From Liolophura sinensis (lineage: Eukaryota > Mollusca > Polyplacophora > Chitonida > Chitonidae), in NCBI RefSeq assembly GCF_032854445.1, contig NC_088302.1, forward strand, positions 11,467,338 to 11,531,337: a DNA stretch of 64,000 nucleotides. Direction: 5' to 3'. Positions 26,264-39,660 of this stretch are shown piece by piece (the stretch's first letter is position 1; every line of letters begins with the position of its first letter). The position numbers were made by a program, and so were the translations under genes. The notes under the pieces are model-generated. The model saw only the letters and a list, made by a program, of their open reading frames with translations. It searched no databases and was not told the origin of the DNA.

Positions 26264-26533
26264 GGGGCCTCCGTGGCTCAGTCGGTTAGCATGCTAGCGC
26301 AGCGTAATGCCCCAGCAGCCTCTCACCAATGCGGTCGCTGTGAGTTCAAGTCCAGCTCATGCTGGCTTCCTCTCCGGCCGTAAGTGGGAAGGTCTGCCAG
26401 CAACCTGCGGATGGTCGTGGGTTTTCCCCGGGCTCTGCCCGGTTTCCACCCACCATAATGCTGGCCGCCGTCGTATAAGTGAAATATTCTTGAGTACGGC
26501 GTAAAACACCAATCAAAAAAAATAAATAAATAA
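26264..26533 (+). mobile_element. tRNA-derived SINE, full length (family 1)
   Basis: The best copy in the window. The head GGGGCCTCCGTGGCTCAGTC has a box A (GTGGCTCAGTCGGTTAG) and a box B (GTGAGTTCAAGTCC). The body follows and ends TAAGTGAAATATTCTTGAGT...GTAAAACACCAATC with an (AAAT)n-like tail. The flanks ATAAAACGTTACA at 26251-26263 and 26534-26546 are a perfect 13-bp target duplication. It needs a LINE for mobility; none was found here. Confidence 0.95.
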
Positions 26534-28002
26534 ATAAAACGTTACAAATAAATTAATCTTTTTTATTCTTAACTTGAACAAATTTGGATAATTCAGGCCA
26601 TTTTTAGAATTATTCCACATGCAGCCTCCTGTCTCCATACACAGTCTAGTGAGAGCACAATACATTGCAATCCTATATAAAAGCCCTACGACTGAAAACA
26701 GGCTTGTTTTGAGCACCGGTAATTACCTCCCCTGCCTGGGTTGCATAAACCTAGTCATTAGCGCCTTGTCAACAACACACAGCTAGGCGGACATAGCCAG
26801 CAGATGGTGGGGACTTTCATCATTGGCTTAAGCTGGTATGTAAGCTAAACAGACATAGTCCTGGAACTGCTGTACAACATGAGGTCTGACTTGTCAGTAC
26901 AGCAGGTACATGCTGCAGGGCACCTGTATGTACATGTACATGTATATAGGTACAGCTGTAGCTACATACACTAGTAGCACCAACAGTCCGGGATAATTGC
27001 TCATGATCTACCTTAACACGCTGATGTACTTCCACCGAGAGATAAATAATGACAAGATCACAAATGAATAAGTATAAATATTACCCGTAAATTTGTTCAC
27101 ACAGTAGATGCACATGTATTTACAATCATGAGGCTTTTGAACACTACATTTACATTTTCCTGACATGCGTATCTCGGCTTTCAATTTACAAATTTTGGCA
27201 AACAAAGAGTTTATCAGCAGACGAATATATACATGTATTTAAAAATTTATTTATTATTTTCCTTGCTGCTGATCTGCTCTCATATGACTGACTACTTCCT
27301 ATTTTTTCTTCTTAACTACAGTACTACATGTACTTTACATTAACATGTACAACTGCTGTTTTTATTCATTGTTAAATGTTATTCTAATGTTCAACAAGGT
27401 CCTGCTATTGTTTCCCTTCTCAGTTCTTCAATGTTAACCTTAATTTAGACAAGTCTGAAAGAGTGAGTAGCTGTGTAAATGTGCCAGAGAGAAGATCAAC
27501 TGTTTGCTGACTGAGTTTATCAACCTTCTCTGGAAAACAAAAAAATATACACATTACATGATTAATCAGACAAACAATAAGGTGTTTGATCATGTATTAA
27601 GTATGTGGTGAATTTTATATACACAACCACCCAAGGAACATCAAAATTACTAGTATATTTAATTCTTTATTTATTTTTTCATTTCTTTGACCGGTGTATT
27701 ATGCTGCACCAGCCCTGAAAATAACTTTTTAAGGGGTGGCTAACAAATTTCAAAACCCATATAATCTTACCTGTGTTTTTAAGACATCTTACTATATTTA
27801 CCTGTGATGTCTGTACCTGATAAGATGGGATTTGATGGCTGACAATGTGTTTGTCAGGCTGATAAATTGCAGGTTTGCAAAACACTAAATTTATTATCAT
27901 GTGCGAGTGCTGTACTGTAACTGTAATTATACTTGGCTTAAATCTAGGTCTAATGGCAAGGTGTAAATGAACATTCAATATAACATTTTATAATACCATA
28001 AC

Positions 28003-28113
28003 CTGCCGATGGTTGTCACTCTACCCCATTTCCTTCCACAACAATAGTGGCCACCATTGTAGTAGTGAAATATTTCTTGAGTATGGCCTTAAACACCAGT
28101 CAAACAAATAAAA
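28003..28113 (+). mobile_element. SINE family 1 fragment (3' end)
   Basis: CCTGCCGATGGTTGTCACTC through GTAGTGAAATATTTCTTGAG and AAACACCAGTCAAACAAATA. The 5' head is absent. Confidence 0.75.
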
Positions 28114-28149
28114 TATATCATAATACAAAACTTGAACTGAATGTGCATA

Positions 28150-28366
28150 CCCTAATTCCTCAAGCCTTTCGCATAGGAAAGAGCAACTTTCAGGGCATTT
28201 TAAGCACATTTTGATTTTGATTTTGGAGACAAACCTACATTGGTCGGATTGGCAAATTTTAGGGCTTCACAAAACCCAATGTATTATCAGTCCAAACAGA
28301 ATAATGCCTTCAGAATATGCTTGAATAAACAGCTTGCATTCATGTGAAACGGCTGAAGAATTAGAG
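28150..28366 (-). mobile_element. MITE, copy 2 (217 bp)
   Basis: Inverted relative to copies 1 and 3: starts CCCTAATTCCTCAAGCCTTT CGCAT and ends TGTGAAACGGCTGAAGAATT AGAG. A TA precedes the left end. Confidence 0.8.
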
Positions 28367-31300
28367 CAAAACAAGAATGAGACAATTCTTAACACTTGTC
28401 AACAAAAACATGTCAACAAAAAACATCTGAGTTCAGTACACTGTACATATTTCTGGCTGGCGGCAAATGCCTTCAATAACAAATTAACATGCAGCTCTAC
28501 TGGGCTGCAATGCTGTGTAACAACAACTTTTGCCAAGCGGTCAACAGACAAGTGACGTGCAAAACATGCACTAAACGCTGGTTTGTGAATTGATTGAAGG
28601 ATCTATGTAAACCAAAGGTTAATGGAAATCAATACCTAACACATCTGCACTGCTGTGAGGCTGTAGTCTTCATGCTCATATGTAGAAGTCGTAAGTGAGT
28701 ATTAATTGCCAAAGAGTGAAATTAGATTAATTTCATATCAGAAAAACTAATGTGTTGAGATCAAAGCATCATTATAAGGCCTTTACGTACTTTTGAAAGT
28801 GTATTTTTACATACCAAACTTTAAGGAAACACTGTACAATACATCAGTACATATAAGCACTGCACACGTATGTTAAGGGAAGTTTTACTGTGATCATTAG
28901 AGATTTGAAGTCAGGAATTCACAAAATTTTCTGTTTGAAAAGGCACAATTTCTTACAGGACATTTTTATAAGGATGAACAACAATCAAAACTTAATGTCA
29001 AAAAGTAAAAATTTCATATGACAAAATTTTTCGTATGGTCAATATAGAAATACTGAATGCATGGATAAATTCGATGTCAATTGTGGAAAATTCAGAAAAA
29101 TTAGAAATACTTCACAGACAAATGAAATATGGTGGAAAATTCAGCCTATTAAATGGCTGGCACTACTTGCATTTGAAACAATATGGTACAGTGTATTCTA
29201 TGGTGTGGCTTGTCTGACATTTATCCAATCAACAAAATTATGCATAACTTAGCATACACAGGTATAGCGTACAGCTAACGGCACTTTCACAGAACTCTGA
29301 CCTTTTGTGCTTACATCAATCCAAATCCTAGACGCTGTGCACAGAGCACAAATTATTGATTAAACAAGCAACATATGGCTCCTTTTTTATGACAATGATC
29401 CGATTCCTAAAACAATGTCTCGCATTATATGTAAATTCTGACCAGGTAAATCATCAGGTACGGGAATCACAGCTCAAAATCTGAGTTCGCCACATTTTAT
29501 CACACCTTGGACTGTTTACAGTTTAGCGCAGAAGTGTCTTGTTTCAGTCGCTTTCTGTCACATTTGGTCAAAACCTAATCTCTCTCAGATACTTGGCTTC
29601 ATCTTCACTTCTCACACACCTTGTTTAGAAACTTTTAAGAATAACAAATTGAAAATTGATTACTCAACTTTATTTTTTCCCCATATTGACATAGCTTGGC
29701 TCAAATTGTCACAACATGTCACATGATTTCATTTTAGTCACTTTTTCAAATGCACTGTGATCCCTTCTCGTAAGAATTGCAAAGTGGGTTTTTTTGATGT
29801 TTTTGAAAGGAATGACATCTCCTTTCACTTTTGAAGCTTACTAGCCCTTATTATCACACATGGTGATGGGTGTATATAACTGTTGGCCACCAGCAAAATG
29901 CGCACCAACAGCACTTTCATTACGTTCAAAATGACCTAACAAAGCTGCGTCACTTTCCGGAGATCAATTATCATTGATTACACTTAAATTAGGCCTAGAG
30001 TTTATCCTATGACAATTACGGACCCACATTTTGCAAACACACAATTACAGCTACTGGGATTGAATTCATCAGTCACCACAATGGTCTCTTAATTGTCCTT
30101 AATGTCCATAGGTGTAATTAATGTATGAGTACACACTTGTCATTTATCTGTATTTAATTAGCCTCCAGAGGCTAGGTAGTTTAACATTTCTGTCCACAAT
30201 AGTATAAACTACATGTAAAATGTGACCACAAATTACCACACCATACTGATAATAAAACCTTATTACATTTATATGATTATCAGACAGAAAATCATCTGAC
30301 GACCGATAGTAAATGACTTGTCAACAGTTACCCCGGCTACAAGATTTAACTTTCCCTAGTTCCCATCATCAACAGTACAACAAAACAATTTGACTGCAAA
30401 TTTGCACTAAAGAAAAAATTATACTGCTTCACAAGTAAATCAATTTTAATAACCAATATAAACAATTCTAGCTTATTTACACAGCGTAGAGCTATAACAT
30501 AAGTTTCTATATATATCTATGTACAGCAATACCACACATGTAAATACAATATGTAGCATTTAATAGAGGCCTATTTTATTACATGTGTACACGTGTAGAT
30601 ATACATGTACGCTGTTGGTAAAATATTTGGTTGGGAAATATTTCTCAAAGGGTTATAAAAACTTCAATTTAACAGATCATGGCAGTTCTCAAAAATGTGA
30701 GAAAAATTCATGGAACTAATTCACAGCAGGTGAACAGGTTCAACAAATATTCTTCTTCAAAATCTGTTGAACTTTATCATCTCATTATATTATGAAGACC
30801 ACAAGTTCAGTGGCTATTCAGAGATTTGATCTGACAAATACAAATGGATAGTTTATCACTGTGACAAATGAAAGAGTGCACCATCAGCGGGATGGGATAT
30901 AGTATATTTCTTTTAGAGAGTCGCCTATTTTCAGCTGTCTGTAAAATCAGTCATACTCGCTACCAAACTTGCCCTTAGTTAGTGACATGTAACAAAATAA
31001 GCTCTATACATTGATATGTATGAAGTTCACATTATTACAAGGAAAATGAAGTTAGAATACTTTTACTAATTCATAATGTTAAAGTCCATAAGCTCAGTTT
31101 CGACGGCAAGAATCAAGTGCCGTCACAATTACTCAAAAACTAGTGGCGTGCCGGATATTGGGCATGTTTTGACAGAGAGCGACACTAGTTACCTCGACTG
31201 CTATATCTTGTACTGTAAACCCTGTTTCTGACACAGCTGCATATGAAATTGTTTACATGTTTTAGAATAATATAACCTTAATAAATGAATTTAATTTTAT

Positions 31301-34012
31301 CTGTTGTAGTATATGATCTCACGGCAGTACAGTTTTAAAGCTGAATATTAGGAAATTTTGTTATGAAAAACAATATTGTCTATTCACCAAGAGTGTAGTG
31401 TAGGATGTGTTACTGTGTGAAGTTTATTGTAAAACAAATAACTCTCCACATCCATTCCCCAGGACGTCACTCGAGGCAATGAGTTCATGGTGGCGAAACT
31501 GAGCTCATACAGTTTATCATTATGAATTAGAAAAAGTGTTCGAATTTGATTTTCTTTAGAAGAATATGGACTTTCAACATATCATGTGTAGAGCTCGTGT
31601 TATTATGTATCACTGACTAAAGGCAATTTTGGTAGCGAGTATCAATGATTTTACACACAGATGAAAACAGGCTCAGACAGACTCTTTAACAGAAAGAGAC
31701 GACAGTTAAAGCTCCTAACAAAGTACTGCCACTGACACATCAAAAATCTTTGACTGAATCAGAACAAATTTGTTAGCGATGACATGTATATACAAATCCA
31801 ATGACTGATCTGTCAATGGTGATGTTTTTTTTTTGAGGTCTTCAGGGCACAGAAATACATACTGCCAAGAAAACATGCATATTGCATGACTAGAATATGG
31901 GGACATAAATTGCTCAACTAGCAGGATTTTTCGGGAAATTTTTGGGCAATGTTAAGTCGATACACAAATATCATTATCAACATGCGAAAAGGCTGAAGAA
32001 TTACAGTACCATTTTAATCCAGAAACACAAAGTGTATGTCTCACTTCATTCAGTAGGTCTGGTCAACCAAGGGAATAAACAAGCTACTCAAGTATCCAAT
32101 CATACTACAGAGCTTTTCATCCAGCTTACACGCCTTACATATTATGATGCTATGTCAAACTATTCTGTATTTCATAAGCATGACAATTTATTTTTTATTC
32201 ACATGGTGCACTGAGATGGATTAATCATTAAACCACATATCTGAAAAACATGTCTCTTAGCAGATTATGTTGTAATAAAGATATTCATGAGAAGAAACAA
32301 AGGAGTGTGTAAAAGGGAGACAACTATGAGAAAAAGTTTGGAGATGTTACGTGTACATGTCAAGTATTTGTTTGCCAACTGGGTTTACACGTCTGCACAC
32401 ATCCAGTCAAGTAGTACGATTCCATGGTTTAAACAACAAACATGCAGATGTTATAATAAAGTAATACAGTACAATGTAAACAGAAAAGCTGATTATTTCT
32501 ATGGGCTCTGTTTTGATCTTATGATGTTTAATCACCACCTTTTAAACAACATGCAAACATGTCCTGAACATGGGTCAGGGGGTTCAACTTCATGCAAAAC
32601 AGCATGTGTGCTCATGTTTGAAGTACATATGCTTATATTCATATATATAAGAGCATGAAATAATTAATATCAAATGTGAAACAAACATCGAAGCAGCATC
32701 TACTGTGATACCTTGATGGGTTGGGTGGGTGGGGGCTGTATCAATACAGTGTTGTTAAGGCCCTATGCTTAGGAATGAACAATAAAACTGGTATCTCATA
32801 CACACCTGGCAGGAAGTTACAGAAAGTCAAGCAGTCTGTTTACAAGTATTTCTCACATTTCTGTGTGGTATTAATTTTCATTAATTCTTTGGTCACCTGA
32901 CAATGTACATCTGAAGCCAGTGATCACCACGCACAGATCAGATGTGCACAGTACACTGTTCAGAGATATACAATGAGTCAACTTTACACCTGGAGGAAAC
33001 TAGAGTGCTCAATCTTTGACAAGTTACAGGTGATTTTAGTCATGTGTCCAGCTCAGGCATGCATGGCACACTGGTGGAAGACAAGTGGTCGTCAATAACA
33101 TAAGACTGCAAATGTACCTACAACCAAGTCCCCAGGCTATGAATTGAATACATCATCTACAAATACCGTGGCGTTAAGCCATAATCATTCATTCATTCAT
33201 CTACAAATACCCTTTATTCCAAGCCCGACCTGGACCTACACCTCAAGTGTCTTGCAGATCGGAGAGTGGAGTCATGCACCTCATACAGCTCATCATTTGT
33301 ATTTTGAGCTCTTCTAAGTGTTGACCTCAACAAAAAGAGCGGGTATCCAAAATGATGTAAAGGTGTCAAATACAATAGATTGTATCTACATCAAGGTAAA
33401 ACAATATGGAAGTGGATAAAATATAACAAAACCTTTTAAGCCTCTAAAATCAGGAATATCTTCATGATGATCTGGGCACAACTTGAGGCCATAATTTTTA
33501 TTATTAGCTCTTAAAAACCAGTGAATGGTCAAACATTTTGACCCCTGGAAGTCAATGTCTCCAGGATATAATCCGTTCACACAAACAGACATCCATTTCA
33601 ACTGAAAAACAATTCTACTTCCTACCGCTTGCAGCATTAGAGTCCAAATATCTCACAGTTACACACACACACACACAGGACAACATTCCAACTCTATATA
33701 GTCAATGCCATTCACGGACAAAAGGCCAGACAGAGTCGTGTTGCCTGCTCCATGTAAGTGCTATGGTTCATGTTCAATTCAGCTGTATATCACCTTAAAC
33801 ATTTTGACCATTTTATGACAAAGTCTGCTTACAGCAAGCCAGTCCTTATGCGGACATTTATTACGCTGCCTTTGCTGCATTTTACTTTATTCGTTTATTT
33901 CACTGGTGTTTAAAACCACTGCCTCACTGGAATCCAATGCTGGACATCAGACTCAACATCCACACCCTCGATACCTTGTAACCTGTAGCATCTATTATCC
34001 ATGTAGGGGTTT
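28367..34012. other. Intron 1, mostly unique
   Basis: Only the isolated MITE terminus near 32000 and a GTGGCGTTAAGCCATAATCATTCATTC-type repeat end at about 33168-33200 were recognised. Nothing coding was seen. Confidence 0.6.
31981..32006. repeat. Isolated MITE terminus
   Basis: CATGCGAAAAGGCTGAAGAA TTACAG followed by TA is the right end of the MITE family. The matching left end was not found nearby. Confidence 0.6.
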
Positions 34013-34196
34013 GTCTTTGTTTATTTGATTGGTGTTTAATGATGCACTCTAGAAATTTACACTTGGAAGATTTACAATTTACACTAGGCTGCTGAGTAAA
34101 CAAGCCAGAAGAACTATTTCAAGTATTAAAGAAATGGCTTTTTATTCTAAATGTCTTTGTTTATTTGATTGGTGTTTAATGATGCACTCTAGAAAT
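34013..34196. repeat. 44-bp exact direct repeat, 140 bp apart
   Basis: 34013-34056 and 34153-34196 are identical (GTCTTTGTTTATTTGATTGG followed by TGTTTAATGATGCACTCTAG AAAT). The TTTATTTGATTGGTGTTT part resembles the reverse SINE tail. Confidence 0.9.
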
Positions 34197-35021
34197 GATG
34201 AACTCTAGAACACCAGGAAGACGGATGTCAAGTTTAGGGCTGATTCCTGTTGGAAAACAGTGCCTGGAGTAAACCATCAACCTCCTGACTTAAAGCCTCA
34301 ACCAAAGGTGCCAGAGGTGGATTTCAGTTTTGGACCAAATGGTGTTTAATTTGGCCAAATGAGGCACCAAGCGCCCAGGTATAAAGGTCTCTCACCTGCA
34401 ACACGGAAATGTGTGAATGTAATAGTACATGGATTTTGAAGAATCACACTCTTCTCTAGAAAATCTGCTTAAGCAGTAAGGTTTTACAGTCTACTGCTAA
34501 CCACTGAGAACAAAATTTAGGCCTTTGTTTCGGTAGTTTTTAAGATGTGGTTGCTGCCGTGTGGTAGGGTGATATCAAATCAATGAACACCCTGCTTTTC
34601 ACAATGAACATCTGAGATAGGGTCAGCAACTAGCAAAGACATCAACTTAGTGTTTAAAACTGCCATTATGTTACAGTCACATGCTTTGGAAATTAAATGA
34701 CTGATATTAATTTGCTGTTCAATTTTGATATATTACATCTTGACACCAAACTGGAACAATACAATGATTGTCATCTGCAAAACAAGATATGAACAAATCC
34801 ATGGGTGCAAAATATTTCTGCATATAGGGTCTTCATCTACTCGTAGAGAACAGAAGTTCAAGAAATGTTCACTGGGCGATAAACTGACGATGGACTTTTG
34901 CATAGGACTGTGTAATTATTAAGGAAGATAGGAGAAGAAATCGTGGTACTGACAGAAATCATCACAATTTTTCATCTGTAACTATGGGGCCCTACAGACA
35001 TGGCGTACTACACACACTTAC

Positions 35022-35154
35022 CGCCAACCTCGCCTGGATTTTCCTCTGTTCGTACGAACGGTCCGACGTTGAACAACAGTATCAAAACGATGGCCTTCAT
35101 AGGACGTGAAAGCAGTCCTTCTGATCGGGAAAATGGACAAAACTTACAATCCAT
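35022..35154 (-). CDS. INSR: Insulin/IGF receptor, coding exon 1 (signal peptide)
   Basis: First coding exon of a receptor tyrosine kinase for insulin-like peptides. It encodes 44 residues plus one base. Residues 19-36 (MKAIVLILLFNVGPFVRT) have the basic start and hydrophobic core of a secretory signal peptide, and the exon ends GEVG just before the mature N terminus. The donor GGCG|GTAAGT leaves one base, which joins the acceptor of the L1 exon at 12474 to give a Val codon and the sequence GEVGVCESLDIRN. The family shows GEVC or GEIC followed by a DIRN motif at this place. Two in-frame ATGs exist. The first (35154) has A at -3 and G at +4 and was chosen. The second (35100) would give a shorter leader and has C at -3. 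Identification depends on exon 2. Confidence 0.85.
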
Positions 35155-35760
35155 CTTCCTTTCGGCAATAGTACACACGTCATTCGCGTAGTATGTTGTT
35201 TATTTACGGGACTAGCGAGCGCTGAGCAGGTAACATTCCAAATACAAGCGTATTCACTGTACCCATGGCCGCGCCGAGCGCAGGCTACAGGCCGTTCACT
35301 TCCCTTTCGTGCAAACCATCATCTGCCTGATTCAAATTGCCTCTTTTCGCCACATGTCACTACCATATGCTAACTCCAACATGGCTCCCTAGTATCATTC
35401 AACAGAGCGTGTGTTTTGTAGGCTGTTAAAAGATTTGTTTAGCTAACAGAAAGCCCCATATATGAATCTAACAACGATTCAACAAGGCATGCCAGTTGAC
35501 TTCAGCCTTGAACTATTTTTTCACGGCACGCAGAGGGTACGGGGTGCTCTTGTTTTGGCGCTGCTTTCTCTTGTGTGAGCGTTTCCCGACCAGCCTACCA
35601 TCAATGTGAAACCTCTCCTTTCCTCCTACCGTATTCCAGCAATCCTTACGGTGTCTGATTCTCCATTAAATTCTATATCTGTACAGCTAATCGCGCTTGT
35701 CCGTGTTGCACAGACTCGAAAGCGGAAAAACAAGATGTAAACAAGCCTCAAAGGCGATTG
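35155..35760 (-). promoter_or_regulatory. Presumed promoter and 5' UTR of the insulin-receptor gene
   Basis: The few hundred bases upstream of the first ATG are visibly richer in CpG than the surroundings (for example GCGAGCGCTGAGC near 35214 and GGCCGCGCCGAGCGCAGG near 35268). This fits a CpG-rich invertebrate promoter. No TATA box could be assigned and no transcription start can be fixed from sequence alone. Confidence 0.4.
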
Positions 35761-37148
35761 GTCGAAAGGCAATGTTAGGCTGACATTAATTTCACAGCCG
35801 CACTTTAGTATTCAGGAGGTTCTACAGTCAACGCAAAAATGACACAAGTTCTAAGACCGTTTCATCGAAATGAAATCGAAATTTTCGTCGCCAGCTTGAT
35901 ATTTGTGACAAACAGAGGAGAAATTTGATATCGGAAGTCATTAGTTGGACTAACTGGGATGAATTTCATTTACAATGAGCCCTGTCGCGGAAATATGTCA
36001 AGTGCGTTCTAGAGCCACAGCGGTCTCTTTTTGACCCTAAACTGTATCACTTGACATTAAATAAACCCTCAAATGGAAGAAAACTGGAATTATGATTTGC
36101 TTTTCGCCTGGTATGACTATTGGCCATCAGGCGGGCGTGGGTCGGGGGATTGGCTGATAGCAGACAGAATGACAGCCATGCTTGGTAGCACACATGACAC
36201 ACGTAATAAAACTCCCACATGGTATACGGGCCTGGCATTGAAGCGTGCATGAGGCATGCAGGTCTGGAGGATTGGAGGTTAATAGTTGTGATATATTACA
36301 AATCTACATGCATGTGCGGATACGGGACGGTGATCTAAACAGCACGCTATTCTTAATCTCTATTAACTGATGTTTTATAAATGTTGACCCGATTTAGATA
36401 AAGAAGAAATCGCTTTAATTGTGCTCGGTTCTTACGTAATGTGACTAATTTTACGTTAGTACCTGTATAAACATATAACGACCATATAGGCCTACCAGTA
36501 AATGGCCATGGGTCTGTAGGACTTTATTTATCTCACGGCATGTCGTCAGCTATTACCGGAACCGCTATATACCGCTAATCAGAGCCTGGACCTGAACAAA
36601 CACTTAATCAATGCATTGCAATGTGCACATGGATAATTATACGTATAGACCCCTACATCAGCGTATATATACTGGTAATTTTATTACATTGTCAGATAGG
36701 GTGTAGACTTACAAAGTGCTGTTGCATGTCAACCAAATATATTACTGTTGGCCGAAAAAACGACACAATTAAGGATGCACATGCGCATATATAGGGTCTA
36801 CTAAAACTAAGGAGAGGCGTGTGCTTTTCGCTTAAAGTTATCATCAGACAATTTTCAATCTGCGTTTTATGTTCAGGTACAAAACATAATCACTGTCCTT
36901 AAGATGAAAACATATTTTTTTTTTAGAAATGTGTATCCAATGACTATGAAGGCCCGTCCTTCTAAGCGATTGTCAGTTGGTGACAAATGTTAGGCAAGTG
37001 TATATTCGCACTTGTATACCTATTATATCTCCTAATTCGGAAGAGTCCAAGCAGTGACCTGAGCTCATCGATTGGCAAGAGTATCTCTCTCGAACGGAAG
37101 CTGAGACTTTTGAGAAGATTGTGAAATTTATGTATTACGATTTTATTT

Positions 37149-37300
37149 ATTTTTGATTGGTGTTTTACGCCGTACTCAAGAATATTTCACTTTTCCGATG
37201 GCGGCCAGCATTAAGGTGGGAGGAAACCGGTCACTGCCCAGGGGAAGCCAACAACCATCCATAGGTTGCTGCAAGACATTCCCACTAATACGAGTTTAAC
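37149..37300 (-). mobile_element. SINE family 1 fragment
   Basis: The 3' half of the SINE on the minus strand: tail ACACCAATCAAAAATAAATA complement, TACTCAAGAATATTTCACTT, GGCGGCCAGCATTAAGGTGG, then rapid loss of similarity. Confidence 0.8.
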
Positions 37301-37657
37301 TGCCACACAAACGAAGATTGAGCCATATACCAATTTACTAGCATGTTGTTTTAAGAACGAGATTAACATCGAAGAGGAGTTTTGCGATTTAAACATCGTA
37401 TGGAAATATATGTATATATATTGTTCTAGATGCTGTTATAGATAAGAATTTTGGGTAGATTTTTATATTTGCTGTAATAACATACATAGGATCAATGGAA
37501 GTGCATACGCTGTTTTTCTTCTGAGTGAAAACAAATGGTCTCAAAATCTGATAAGTCTTCAGGCGCCAGGTTGATTTTAATTTCATTCTTTACACAGTTT
37601 TCTGAAGGGGTATATAAATATACATGCCTTCAGGGTTGTTGTATATGCGCTTATAGT

Positions 37658-37659
<2 letters not shown>

Positions 37660-37730
<71 letters not shown>
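37660..37730. repeat. (TA)n microsatellite, 71 bp
   Basis: Uninterrupted AT dinucleotides. A second, shorter tract is at 59164-59199. Confidence 0.98.
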
Positions 37731-37733
<3 letters not shown>

Positions 37734-38289
37734 ACTTGATTTTCTCACATTAACCTGCATATTTTAAACAGAAAATCTGTAGTAAATAACACACGTGATA
37801 CACGTATAATATCAACACACGTGATACACAGCAAGTTAAAATGTAGTGCTATCATAAAAATGGTCAGTTTTAAATTCACTGCATAGAGATATCGGAAGAA
37901 AGCGGACAACGCCGTTGTGACAGCTGGTGTATGTTACAAATTCAACCAGAATCATGTCACGTCTAATTGATGTGTTAAGAAATATTATTTATCCCGAAAC
38001 ATAAAGTTAGTATTTACTGTTTTCTACATTTTGAACTTTACAAGCTTTAACTTTATCAATACGCACTGTGGTAATAATAGCAAACGCTGGTATTCTGTGA
38101 GTCGATGTTGTATACTCATATTGTCAACCTGTATAGTCCACGATCTCCGCCTTATATATGAAGAACATTACACAACGTATAAATATTTATTCAAAAGGAT
38201 TAAAATGATGGAAGTAAAATTAGATGAAATCCAAGTGTGATAATAATTAGTTGCACTGCATATACATATCGTATGTAAAAGGATTTCAG

Positions 38290-38557
38290 GCAGCTTCCGT
38301 TGCCGAAGGGGTAAGCAGGCCAGCGCGGTGCAGACCTAGGAGCCTTCCTCCAATGTGGTTGCTGTGAGTTCAAGTCCAGCTCATGCTAGCTTCATCTCCT
38401 GCCGTATGTGGGAAGATCTGTCAACAACCTGCGGGTGGTTGGGAGTTTCCATCGCGCTCTGCTCGGTTTCTTCCCACCGTATTGCTGGCCGCAGTCGAAA
38501 TATTCTTGAGTATACCTGCTTAAAATTAACACCAATCAAATAAATAAATAAATAAGC
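38290..38557 (+). mobile_element. SINE family 1, diverged full-length copy
   Basis: Same box B (GTGAGTTCAAGTCCAGCTCA), body and TTCTTGAGTA...ACACCAATCAAATAAATAA tail. Flanks AAAAGGATTTCAG (38277-38289) and AAAACGATTTCAG (38558-38570) match at 12 of 13 positions. It lies between the insulin-receptor and ankyrin genes. Confidence 0.9.
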
Positions 38558-39660
38558 AAAACGATTTCAGTCCGCTGAGTATATATAGGCTACATATTTC
38601 ACGTGCATGTTTCGGCTGTTATAAACGTGAGTGTGTCACACATACTCTGCATGTCCAATTAACACCCGTTTTAAATCATTTTTGGTCCGGTACCTATACT
38701 GAGAACCTGTATTGATTACAGTACAGCGGATTGACAGGGACCTCGCGGTCATGATGACATCGTATATACTCATATATATGCACTGGTATAAACGTGTAAT
38801 TTAAGTTTTAATTCTCAACATCTCGCGAACCATTCGATATAGTTTTTTACGACAATAGGGTCAATTCACACTACACATGTGCTAACTCTGGGGATAACCA
38901 TTTTTACCAGTCATCATAAGATCAATATCTATATGCATAATAATCTTTTAATATTTTTATTAGTAATTTACTACAGAGAAGAATATTTATATAACCTTTT
39001 GCTGATTTTGAAAAATCTTTAATTAGGCTCGTGTCGATAGGATTAGTTTGCATGAAGCTGATACTAATATAACTGTTTAATTAGTTCAAGCATGAACGAA
39101 CGGTTTGCTTAAATTGACTAAATTTTTGCTATATAATTACCTTTCCCATTTCAATTACAGTTTTCAATTGAAATGATGATGTATAAATGAACAATTTATA
39201 CATTTATTTATTGTTTCAACCTGGATGTAAATATTTCGTTCTGGTCCTTTCAAACTCCGATTTTTCATATCACTTCACAGTCTTGATTTTGTTTGATGAT
39301 ATTGTTTTTGAATTTGTACAGGCATGCAGTACATCCACTTATATAGACTAATGATGGTAATAAGGGTGTATTTCTTTCTATCATTGGTCATTCATGGTAC
39401 CGGTATGTACGTTGACGCTGTGTGCTAAATACCATCTTTCAGGATTTTACCATTTCTTTCACGTTCTCACATAGGCCTACATTATGGTGTGACAAAGGAT
39501 AATGACGGTCTATAGTAATAAGGCCCATAGGCTACTTACATGTATGCAGTACTCCGGTTGCTTATACATGTAGGTCTCTATAGACATTATCAGTGTAAAA
39601 TAAATCATCAGTATTATAGAAGGTACAAAATAGTTTCTTTCTCTATTTTTGCTTGCTTTA

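Larger units (their letters stand above)
12475..35021 (-). other. Insulin-receptor intron 1 (22.5 kb)
   Basis: Intron between the signal-peptide exon and the L1 exon, with a GTAAGT donor at 35021-35016 and a TTTCAG acceptor ending at 12475. No convincing internal exon was found on either strand. It holds SINE copies or fragments (about 12771, 19319, 20450, 23180, 26264, 28003), TA-flanked inverted-repeat elements (16996, 24341, 28150) and a tandem dimer near 25350. A very long first intron is common for this receptor family, but the size here is only what the sequence shows. Confidence 0.8.
35761..39660. other. Intergenic region between insulin-receptor promoter and possible exon
   Basis: Contains a SINE fragment (37149), (TA)n (37660) and a SINE copy (38290). 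The rest is AT-rich without convincing frames. Confidence 0.6.

Noticed and set aside
26270-26370. tRNA gene at the SINE head
   Set aside because: Boxes A and B are present but the cloverleaf is incomplete and the sequence continues into a SINE body with a target duplication.
32287-32658. 123-codon plus-strand frame
   Set aside because: No recognisable motif and AT-driven composition; it lies in the long insulin-receptor intron with no splice-site pattern suggesting an exon.
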